Shown: in pieces, positions 11,401 to 20,903 of the stretch
How the letters are laid out: the number at the start of each line of letters is the position of its first letter
Position numbering within the stretch: the first letter of the stretch is position 1
NCBI GenBank assembly: GCA_013350335.1
Contig: CM023534.1
Location: forward strand, 4,927,542-4,991,541
Direction: 5' to 3'
DNA length: 64,000 nucleotides
From: Chimonanthus salicifolius
Lineage: Eukaryota; Streptophyta; Magnoliopsida; Laurales; Calycanthaceae
Position numbers and translations under genes: made by a program
The notes under the pieces: model-generated
Seen by the model: the letters and a program-made list of their open reading frames with translations, nothing else
Databases searched by the model: none
What the model was told of the DNA's origin: nothing

Positions 11401-14400
11401 TTGGCCCCTACAGGGGGAGATTTCTAGTTGCTCCCTCTTTGTATATACATCACACTTTTTTTCTTGGAAAAGAGTGTATACACTACTTCTTTACCATACA
11501 ATGCATAAAAAATAATACAAATATACTTCATTGATTGTACACCATTGATTATTCAGCTGGTGGCCAAATATTAAGGGTTGGCTATGGCCCAAGAATAACC
11601 TACTCCATGGAACAACTTTCAAAGTCCTAGCCCTTGATATCACAACCTAACAGGGCAGCTCAAACCAGACCAGGTTAAGAGATCCAGCCCTAACCTGAGA
11701 TTGTCACCGGCAGGGGAAGGGCCTTATTTGACCCAGACCTGAGTTAGGGGGCCCAGCAAAATGAATGCACTACAACATAAACCATGTTGCATTCTCAATT
11801 GTCTAAGCTTTGGGATAACAACATGCTAAAGAGTTGAAATTCTACTATTTCTCCTTTACTTCTTGGCATTAGGGTCCATGCTCAACCATTCCAAGTATCC
11901 CAATATATTATATGATATCATCAACTGGAATGATGCTCCCACCCCCATATCCAAAAAAAAAAAAGAGAGAAATATATCAACTGAAATATTCAAGGTAGTG
12001 GTAAATATGAGACAACTTAAGATCTACAAGTTCGTTGAAGTAAGTTTTTGAAAGATGTCTAGTGCGGTGATGGTTTATTCAGCTTCTTCATACCGGCTAA
12101 TAATAGTAATGCAATGGTTAGGAATCGTTTAGGTGGCTGGAGGGTCTATTGGTGAGTCCCATCCTTGCCATAATTTTGGAAAGAGGTTGACAGTTTAGCT
12201 GCTCAGTTCATTTAAAAAATTATATAATATTCTTCAAATTCTTAGTGTGGTGAAAATGTGAAGGTATAGAGTATAGACAATGGTGGTCAGACTCCTTGGA
12301 TCTCATTTCAGTCTGGTCCCTTTCATACTTAGAGTTGGGGCAGTATTGACTAGCATGTGGTCTTACTCTCTATTTGAATGATCAAGGCTCTGCTGATGGC
12401 CCTTGGCTTATATTGGATGACAGGATTTGGGAATTCTAACTCAAGGTAATTTGTTTAGACATCATCATCAAAACCACTTGTCTTATCTATCTTGATTTGG
12501 CTTTTCAAGTTCTACTTTTCCATTCAACCCTATATGATCATTTGTTAACAGCAATTCTCTGTTTTTAGGAGGCAAAAAGTGTTGACCATTAACTAATTAA
12601 TTGTTCTCTCATCATTCCAAAAATAAACAAATAAATAAAAATGTGTTACTTTCTCTCTCTTCCAGGTTCAAGGGGTACTGTTGTACTTTGTTGATAAATT
12701 ATACCTTCCTTGGCTATGTCTTCAAGGGTCAGTCAAACTCCCTATCAGGTGGAAAATGACTTTGGGGGCAGTGCTTTGGAGAATTTTGTGAAGAAGGAAC
12801 AATCAACCCTTCAAAAGACAAGTTTGACTTCTCATTTCCAGTGGATGTTCAGGCTAAATGTAAAGTCACTTCCTACGCAACCATCATCAAGGAATTTGAT
12901 GGCATGCTGAAGTTTGTCTGCATTGTCCATTTGTCCATGATTGGAATGTTTGCTTATGCTAAGTCAGATAGGATGCAACATGTTTTGTTTGTGCTCTGTT
13001 TGGGGTAGTTGTATTTTGTTTGCTTATGCTAAGTCAGATAGGATGCAACATGTTTTCTCTGTGCTCTGTTTGGGGTAGTTGTATTTTATTATGGGACTAC
13101 CAACTCGTTTTTTGTATCTTCTGTCCTCAGTGTGCCTTCCAATATTTTCTAAATTTACTACCTAAAATGATCTAGGAGGCTCTTCCACTATTTTATTTTC
13201 ATGTATTTTTCTTGTTCTCTTGTTAGTAAAGTTTCAAAAACTCTCCCAAAAGGACTTAGAAAATAAGTCTATAAGTCACCAGTCGACTGGTGCATTGTCT
13301 AGTGACTATGCTATGCTACAAATCACTCTCAGATGGTACCAGTCGATCCACCAGTCGACTGGTACATCATCTAATACAGTCTGTGAATAGTACCAATCGA
13401 CTGGTACATCGTCTACTGTCTGTCTGTAAGAATAGACAACTCTCTAATGGTACTAGTTGATCCACTAGTTGACTGGTATATCGTCAACACAGCCTATGAT
13501 CAGTATCAGTCGATCCACCAGTCGACTGGTACATCGTCTGGCACGTTCATTGATCAACATCAGTCGACTGGTACGTGAAAACTGCCAATGGTTAGCATAG
13601 TTTTCGACGGTTCTGAGCAATTTTTTCCCACTTTTATCCCTTTTTCTCTTTTTTTTTTTGGCAGTTTCCAACCTGTGGATGCACACCAAGACTCGTGATT
13701 GTACAATCCTTTGAGAAAATAGAAGAAAAGACCAAAGAGAGGAAGAATTTTCTTCCCAAATCCTGCGTCTCTCTTTGATTCTCATTTCATTCCGCTGTAT
13801 TTTCTATCCATTGTCACCCTAGCATCCGTTGTACTTTACAACAAGAGAACAAGAAAAATACACGAAATAAATGAAAATAAAAGTGGGAGATCCTCCTGGA
13901 TAAATTTAAAAAAAGTAAACAAGTACCTATAGCACAATCACAACCAAATAGGTTCTAGGTTCAAGTCATGATGACATTTAAAATAGTACTACTAAGAATT
14001 AAAATAGTCCATTGCCACTAAAAAATTATATATGCAAAACAAATGAAAGCATAACTGTGGAGACCCACATCACCATGTGACATCTAGACCATTGTGAGAT
14101 GTCCTCTCAAACTCCCCCATGGTTTTCCTCCTTTAATTTTCTCCTAGGAATGGTGAAGGCTGATATCCTACTGAAGCATGCGTTTTTTTCCTTTTTTTTT
14201 GACCGAGAATAAAGTTTTTTGTCTGCACCTTTAAGTTGCATTTCCATCATCTATACTCCAATTCCTTTTTCAGTATAAAGGATTAAAACCATAATTTATA
14301 CACCAATCTCACGTAACTACCACATCACAGTAAAGGTTCACTGTGAAAAGATAAAGTCAATCAGAGGCAGTTGCTTCATCCGAGAGAAAAACTATGATTA

Positions 14401-16077
14401 GAGGGATCATTACCAGAATGTAAGCCCAAACACTATAAAAGAGGGCTCCTGCAGGCTCATGTGAAACCCTCCCTATGGTAGGCAAAATAGATGAGTATGA
14501 AAGAAAAGCAACACAAATGTCCACATTATTCAAAAGAAGAAGAAGAAGAAGGGAAGCATTAAACAGCTAGAGACAAAATGAAGTCCCAAGCAAACTATAT
14601 ACACTCTCAGACAAGAGTGTCAAGTAATTCATCGACCATCAAGGAAAGAGAATGCAGAATCAAGAACAATACCTCAACCATGAGAACGCCAGGCATAATT
14701 GGCCTTTCTGGAAAATGCCCAGGAAAGAAATTATCATTGATTGTCACATTCTTAATGCCAACAGCTGAGACACCTGGATTGTATTCAACCACTCTATCCA
14801 CAAGCAAAAATGGAAACCTAAAGGAGAAGTACAGAAAAAAAAAAAAAACATTTAGAAACCACATGAGTAAATAAATTCAAAAAAAAAAAAAGACACGTGC
14901 TTGATTCTTCTTACAAGAAAAAAAAAAAACAAATTAAAAGATGCTAAAATTTAAAAGAAAAAAAATTGTTTCAAAGGCTTGGTTCTTCTTACAGTAAAAG
15001 ATACCATTAAAGGCATAAAATTCTCAACCGTCAATAAGAAAATAAATACATAAACGCTTGATTCTTCTTAAAGTAAAAGCTCTAGTTAGAAGGCATAAAA
15101 TCCTTAAATTTCCCAAAAAAAAGGTAAACGGAGCTTGATTCTTCTCACAGGAAAAGAATCAGTTAAAGTTCATAAAATGCAGCTACTTTGGATGCATTGA
15201 AAGGAAAACTTTTTCGAATATCAACCGTTTCCTGACAAAAATGGTTAAACCCATTTGTCAGTTAAAACACTAAGAAAAAACTTTCCCATCCATGCACAGA
15301 AAAGGCGCCTACTTTCAAAAGTTTTTACAAAATCAGGCACCCCTGTACTTATTTTTTGTATATTTGTCACCAACAAGATGCATTTAAATGCTGAAAATCA
15401 CCGACCCTAATTTAAAAAATAAATAACTTCTTACTTCCTGGCATTTTAGAGAAAAATATAGGTACTAATTTCAAAAGAAAAAATACAACAGAAGTTCATG
15501 ATTCTTAGAGAGAGGAACGACACGGATAGACGTCCCACCAAAATTGCGGAGGTGGGGTCCACCATTCTGGTGCAAAATGGAGGGAAAGGAGAGGCATTTT
15601 CGCATCAACGTAGAAGAAAACCAAAAAAGGGAGAAAACCCAGATGAGGAACTCACCTGTGAGGCAAAATATCGCGAATCTCGTTGATGTCTATCACCGTC
15701 GGAAAAGCAGGAATCCCTGCAACCAGAAAGAAAGAAGGGAAAAAAATTCCAAACTCTCAACTCTCGATAAAAACCGCAAACAATCAAAACAAATAACAAT
15801 CAAAAGAAAAAGGCCTACGCTTTTCAATCGGGATCGTCTCATCTGAAGAGGAAGAGGAACAGCGCGTGACGAAGCTGTCTCTCTTAGCGGTGGGAGAGAG
15901 AAGAGAGGCGGGGTTGGTAGAAAGAGAGAGAGGACAGGAGGGAGAGATTCTTCTGGAATGAGAAAGAGAGGGATTGAAAGCATGGCAATGGAGGTCAAGA
16001 CGTGGGTGTGAGAGAGAGGAATGAGAGGGAAGAAATGTTGTTGATATCGACTTCGCCATACAAGCAGCAGATTCCAT
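8484..16077 (-). CDS. FABZ: Plastidial 3-hydroxyacyl-[ACP] dehydratase FabZ
   Basis: Dehydrates 3-hydroxyacyl-ACP to trans-2-enoyl-ACP in plastid type II fatty acid synthesis. Four exons join in frame: 16077-15819, 15716-15656, 14817-14673 and 8738-8484 (stop 8484-8486), giving 239 aa with GT-AG introns throughout. Residues 1 to about 85 are Ser/Arg-rich and poor in acidic residues, as in a chloroplast transit peptide. The hot-dog fold begins at [20 protein letters not shown]. The catalytic motif [16 protein letters not shown] supplies His141, and Glu155 (VLMVE|AMAQ) completes the dyad at the usual 14-residue spacing. The 3' half keeps the expected [20 protein letters not shown] block. ATG 16077 was chosen because the longer frame opens with TTG; Met7 is an alternative start. 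Intron 3 is 5.9 kb and repeat-filled. Looks intact. Confidence 0.94.
9180..9560. repeat. Long A/G-rich purine tract in FabZ intron 3
   Basis: About 380 bases almost wholly A and G on the + strand, so polypyrimidine on the transcribed-sense (minus) strand of FabZ. Open frames here are low-complexity artefacts (Phe/Leu-rich). No protein is implied. Confidence 0.7.
9561..12947. other. FabZ intron 3, middle part
   Basis: Non-coding intron sequence. Around 11200-11780 there are scattered GACCTGAGCC-like words resembling the diverged ends of hAT-like elements such as the one at 60858-61601, but no boundaries could be fixed. At 12700-12910 short frames exist without recognisable homology. Confidence 0.3.
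12948..13087. repeat. Two-copy 70-bp tandem duplication
   Basis: The unit starting GTTTGCTTATGCTAAGTCAG at 12948-13017 is repeated at 13018-13087 with only a few mismatches (for example TTTGTTTGTG against TTTCTCTGTG). The near-identity points to a recent slippage or unequal exchange event inside FabZ intron 3. Confidence 0.9.
13279..13572. repeat. Palindromic repeat array, CCAGTCGACTGG core
   Basis: The 12-bp palindrome CCAGTCGACTGG is exact at 13279-13290, 13351-13362 and 13518-13529. Variants lie near 13395 (CAATCGACTGG), 13467 (CTAGTTGACTGG) and 13561 (CAGTCGACTGG). Each is followed by GTACATCGTCT-like sequence, and in several cases preceded by CAGTCGATCCAC. It forms an irregular array within FabZ intron 3. 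Such palindromic arrays are known from leaders of plant Copia-type elements, so a retroelement relic is the likeliest source, but no LTR ends were found. Confidence 0.75.
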
Positions 16078-16300
16078 TCCCAAATCAACCAAATGCCAAG
16101 AATTAGACGAAAGTGAAGTAGATTGAGAAGCTGTGAATTAGACGAAAATGAAGAAGATGGAGAAGGTATGAATTAGAGTCTTAACGAAGGAGGAGGAGAA
16201 GAAGAGGAAGTAAGGGGAGAGAGAGAGAGCAGTTAGGTTTGAACTGTGTGTGTCGGGGAGAGGGGCGGAGGAAACTAAGCAGAAGCAGCAGAAGGGGGCG
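16078..16300 (-). promoter_or_regulatory. FabZ 5' leader and core promoter region
   Basis: On the gene's sense strand this is strongly CT-rich (GA-rich on +), typical of the pyrimidine-patch, TATA-less promoters and leaders of plant housekeeping genes. It includes a 35-bp tandem duplication at 16101-16170 with a partial third copy (units begin AATTAGACGA on +). The transcription start was not fixed. Confidence 0.5.
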
Positions 16301-16782
16301 TTGCATTCTTTGCCGAAAGGCGGAGATCTCTAAGATCGATCGATCATTTAAAAAAATGAATTTTTAAAGAAAAAGAATTTGTTTCTTTCTTTCTTTCTTT
16401 TTTAAATAAGGCAAAGAATTGATTTTAAAAAATTTAAAAGAGAAAAACTGGTTTTTAGAAAAGAAAAAAAAAAAAAGAGGGACTCCCTTGAGTTATTGAC
16501 AAAGAACAAGGAGAGATTGATCATGTGCATTAAATTTCAAATCTAATCTCACTAACCCACATTAACAAGTATATCTATGGGTTGAATTCGGGCTTAAATT
16601 TTTTTATCACTTTCTGAAAAAATGATTTTATAAATTGTACTTAAGATTTAAATTTTAGTGGATTTAATTAATTGTGTAAAAGCTAGTGCTTAAAGCACAA
16701 ACTGTAGATAAAATATTTTAATTTTTGCTTTAGTAGTATTTTTAAGATAAGTTATAGAAGAGTAATAGTATATATAGAATAT
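16301..16782. other. Intergenic AT-rich DNA
   Basis: AT-rich sequence upstream of FabZ with short homopolymers and a (TTTC)n stretch near 16381-16402. No gene or element was recognised. Confidence 0.3.
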
Positions 16783-17465
16783 AATTTTATTTATTGATTA
16801 TTAATTTAATAATTTAGTTCATAATAATGACTTATAACTTAAAAAAATACTTTTGTGCTATGACTTTAGTATTGGATGACATGGTGCATGTCGTTGGTGT
16901 ATATGTGTTTAATGTTAACTAACATATTCATGTTCTAATGCATCAATTAGCTATTTATTTTGTTGGGATTATTCCTCACTCCATCACGTTACACGGACAG
17001 AGAGTCTATATAAGCTGTCAAAATCACACAAATAAAGAGGCCACAAGTATTGAGTCGTGCGTTGATATTACTTGTGGCTCAACCCCCAACACGAAATTGT
17101 CCACCTCAAGTCCCACCTTAACTCACATGGTTTTAGTTTGGACTTGACCCACTAAGTCAAGCCCAAAATACCTCGTGTTGATTTAGGGGCTACCCTCGTA
17201 TAATCCACCTTACCACTCGCCTCACGAGTGATGTGGGACTTTTCCCACACCCTCACGTGTGTGGGATGTTACATTTATAGATTATTAATTTAATAATTTA
17301 GTGTATATTATTATTTGTTATTTTTTTAAATGAATTATAACTTAAAAATACTATGACGTTGAATTCTAATATTAGAATAATGGGTGACATAACACCGGTC
17401 CATTGACATGTATATGTTTAAGGTTGATTAATATATTCATGCCATAATGTATTAATTAGATATCT
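16783..17465. repeat. Diverged direct repeats flanking an LTR insertion
   Basis: Sequence at about 16785-16955 (GATTATTAATTTAATAATTT ... TATTCATG ... AATTAG) is repeated in the same order at about 17275-17465. The copies are clearly related but diverged, with indels. The LTR-like element 16961-17273 sits exactly between them, as if inserted at the junction of an old tandem duplication. Confidence 0.7.
16961..17273. mobile_element. Probable solo LTR (TG...CA), 313 bp
   Basis: Starts TGTTGGGATTATTCC and ends GGGATGTTACA, with a TATA-like TCTATATAAGC near 17004 and a GATGTGGGACTTTTCCCACA block seen in many plant LTRs. No primer-binding site follows, so it is a solo LTR or LTR fragment. Flanks TATTT and TTTAT do not form a clean 5-bp duplication, which lowers certainty about the exact ends. 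Confidence 0.55.
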
Positions 17466-17924
17466 CCTGATTTGTTGATGTGTATCAATAGAAATCTCAA
17501 CCCATATTAATTGATACATATAGGATAGGACTAGGTAAATCTATTTTAAGTGTTTCTTTTTTTTTTTTTTGTAGAGTTGGTCCAAACTTTAAACATTAAG
17601 GTTTTTAAGTTTAACAAGGTCTGATTTGGTTGTTTTGTTATTTCTTTAAAAAATAATTTTTAATTTAAGATTTTTGAAGTATAATGGAATAATAACACTA
17701 TTTAAAAATAACAATATATGTGTTAAAAGTTTGCTCACGAAAATTTCTATTTTATTGACTCCCTAGAAAAAAAAATCTTACTTCTTAGGTTCTTGTAATT
17801 ATATAATTTCTAAAAAAATTTAAAAACCAATAAATTAGCAATCACATAAGCAAATTATACAAATTTAACGATCGAGTGTTTGTTATCTATCTAACATAAT
17901 TTAACATTCCCTTTCATTCTATAA

Positions 17925-17931
17925 AATATAT

Positions 17932-17974
<43 letters not shown>
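17925..17974. repeat. (TA)n microsatellite
   Basis: Nearly pure AT dinucleotide run with one small interruption. It is the insertion site of the adjacent TRIM element, and a further (TA)n run continues on the other side from 18551. Confidence 0.9.
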
Positions 17975-17977
<3 letters not shown>

Positions 17978-18554
17978 GATACCCAGCCCACACTTAACCA
18001 ATGTGGGAGTCCCACATCGGTAGTGAAGGGATATGGGATGGGGTATATTTGAGGCCACACTTGGTAACTCTCATGTGATGCGTTTTGAGCTGGGCAATGT
18101 AGGTCAGGGCCCAAGAGCAAAATCGTGCGGGTTCGCATGTGTGCGAGGTCCAAAGTGGACAATTTCACACTGAGTCAAGTCCTAAGCCCTGTGTTTGGAT
18201 CAGGGTCGTTACAAATTTGGTATCAAAGTCGAGGTTCTACATTCAGACTGTATAGGCCTTTCATCCTTCTCTGGGGTTGTTGAGTTGGGGGCGGCTCGAG
18301 GCTTTAGGGGGGTAATTGTGATATCCAACCCACATTTAACCGATGTGGGAGTCCCACATTGGTAGTGAAGGGATGTGGGATGGGATACATTTGAGGCAAC
18401 ACTTGGTAACCCTTATGTGACTCGTTTTGGGTCGGTCCATGTGGGCCAGAGCCCAAGAGCAAAACTGTGAGGGTTCGCATGTGTGTGAGGCTCAAAGCAG
18501 ACAATTTTACACTAAGTCAAGCCCTAAACCCTGTGTTCGAGTCGGATCATTATA
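17975..18554 (+). mobile_element. Complete TRIM (miniature LTR retrotransposon)
   Basis: Two similar direct LTRs, 17975-18213 (239 bp) and 18317-18554 (238 bp), each opening TGTGATA and sharing GTGGGAGTCCCACAT and GAGGGTTCGCATGTGTG-like blocks. Just inside the left LTR is TGGTATCAAAG (18218-18228), one base from the usual initiator-Met-tRNA primer-binding site TGGTATCAGAG. A purine-rich tract (TAGGGGGGTAA, 18305-18315) lies just before the right LTR. The internal part is only 103 bp with no coding capacity, which defines a TRIM. LTR1 ends in the canonical TTACA; LTR2 has drifted to TTATA. Flanking TATAT on both sides fits a 5-bp duplication but lies in a TA repeat, so it is not diagnostic. 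Confidence 0.88.
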
Positions 18555-18889
18555 TATATATATATATAAATATATATGAGGTCCTTTGGCCACATCAGAT
18601 TAAGCTAAGAGTCAAAAGATAAAGAAGTTAATAAATAAAGGATATGCAAACAAAACATGTCAAATTAGGTTATAGAAAGCTTGAGTCCAATAATTTAAAT
18701 AAAACAGCAATCATTTTTTCTTTTAAATAAATCCATATTAAAAGTGAGTTACAATAATTCACCCATGTTTTGAAAAGACTTAATCAAATTTTAAGTTCAT
18801 CCCAATTAAAATTGTGCTCTACCTAACTTAATTGGCTAATTGACTTTGGTGAGACAATTCAACAAAGTGCTCTCTCAATTGAAAAGATT

Positions 18890-19231
18890 TGTAATAGCCC
18901 GACCCATAAAAAGGGCTTGGGGCTCGGCCCAGCAAGATACTGTCCGCTTTGGGCCCACACACGCCCACACGCGAGAGCCCTCATGGCTTTTGGATTGGAC
19001 CCGGCCCAAGTCTGGGTCCAAAACGCGTTTTGCTGGTTTGAGGGACTAAGGCTACTTATAAACCCCCTCTCAAACTCTCAACTTCCGATGTGGGACTTTC
19101 CACAACTCCCACCCACTGCTGGGCTGTCGGATCCAACCGGCCCATTCTGCTGGCCCGTCCGACAGGGCTAAGTTTCACTTGGATCAGCCTATTTAGGGCC
19201 TGACTTCTGGCTCATGGGTCAGGATATCACA
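18890..19231. mobile_element. Solo LTR with 5-bp target duplication
   Basis: A 342-bp block beginning TGTAATAGCCCGACCC and ending GGATATCACA is flanked by AGATT at 18885-18889 and again at 19232-19236. TG...CA ends plus an exact 5-bp duplication and no internal domain identify a solo LTR formed by LTR-LTR recombination. It is GC-richer than its surroundings and shares a GATGTGGGACTTTCCACA block with the other LTRs here. Open frames inside it are chance. Confidence 0.85.
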
Positions 19232-19236
19232 AGATT

Positions 19237-19967
19237 TGACGAAGTTAAAGTCAAATTAATACAAGAGTCACATGACCCATCTAAATTAAAATATTTTAAA
19301 TTGTCTAAGATTGAGTTGAGTTCTGCCAAATTTAGATTAGTGAAAAACTAGAATTAAGCTCACTTGATTCATTTAAGACAGATAAATAACCGTGAGAAAT
19401 ACATGGGATTTGTTTAAAGCCTTTCAAAAAAAAAGATATTTTTAGAAAGTTTAGGAATTTATTTTGATTAAAAGAAATTCATAATAAATTTGAGTCACCA
19501 TTGAGTCGAATTTGAGCTTGTAAACATTAGACTCACTTTAGACTAATCATTTAGAATTAAAGTGGCTAAAACAAATTCAAAATAAGTGAAATAGAAAAAT
19601 AACACAATAATGTTTGAAGAGAAATCATTCATTGTGAATTAATTTAAGAAAAATGTGAACTTTCAATTAAATTGTTTAATCAATTAAATATTTTATTTTA
19701 TTTTAAATTTAATAGTTCAAATTTTTTATTAAAAAATTAAAATTTAACACTCGAATTGAATTTAATTAACTTCTACGATTAATAAAAAAATCGATAAGAC
19801 GCAGTTCACAACCGATGATTCGTCTACGTTGAGACTCTTCGTAATCATACGTTTCCCAAATCCCATTCCCGCCAGAAGCAGAAACATGTCTCACACCCAA
19901 CTAAGGTCTGCTTATTTTGAACAAACCCAGATCTAAAGCACAGACAAGACCAATTTCCATTGGATTC
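19237..19967. other. AT-rich upstream region of the SIP2 locus
   Basis: Non-coding AT-rich DNA that becomes less AT-rich from about 19800, where the SIP2 promoter and leader would lie. No clear TATA box or other element could be assigned. Confidence 0.35.
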
Positions 19968-20867
19968 ATGGCCAAATTTCTACTGTTCCTATCAGATTTC
20001 ATCATCTCTTTCATGTGGGTATGGTCAGGAGCACTCACCAAGCTCTTTGTGCACAGTGTCTTGGGGTTTGGACCTCAACAGAAGGAGATGTCATCCAAGG
20101 GTTCCTCTCCATAGCCTCTATGTTCTTTTTTGCATGGTTGGGAAAGATAACGAGGGGTGGCTCCCACAACCCTCTGATTGTGCTGCCTGGTGCCATTTTT
20201 GGGAATTTCTCTTTGTTGTGGGTGCAAGAATTCCTGCTCAGGTTAGAGAACTTTATTGGAAATGGAAGTGAAATTGGTTTGGTTTGGTTGGTTGCTTTTT
20301 TTTGTTTGGGGTGGTTCTGTTGATTGATATCTCATTTATATTTATGCTGTCAATTGAAACCATGAATTGGATTTGTTTTATTGGCTGAGATTTGAAATGA
20401 GATCTTTTTGTTGGTTGATATTTGAATTTGATTTATGCTGTCGATTGATACCATGAACTGGGTTTTTTCCATTGCTTGAGATTTGTAATGTGCTTGTTTT
20501 GTTGGATGAGGTCTGAAATTGGGTGTCATTTTAACTGATATTTTAGTTAAATGCTTGCTGTTGACTGATATCGTGAATTTGGAATGTATTGCTCATTGCA
20601 TTTGAAATGGGTTTCTTTTGTCCATTGATATCTGAAGTAAGTTTTTGCTGTTGCTCCATACCATGAAATGGGTATGCCATTGGTAACGAATTGGGTTTTT
20701 TTTTGGTTGGTTGAGATTCATGTGGGGTTGCTTTTAGTGGATCCATTTACTGAGGGATTGTCCATAATAGGTCTGGTTGGTTGATCTCTGAATCTGCTTA
20801 TTTCATTGTTTTCTCTGTGTCTGGTTGGGATGTATTTGAAATGGGTCTCTCTCTCTCTCTCTCTCTC

Positions 20868-20903
<36 letters not shown>

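Noticed and set aside
17914..18504. Open frames across the TRIM repeats
   Set aside because: They lie within duplicated LTRs, and TRIM elements do not encode proteins.
20070..20225. Treating the SIP2 frameshifts as an intron or alternative exon
   Set aside because: No usable splice sites lie at the breaks, and the protein match continues immediately in the next frame.
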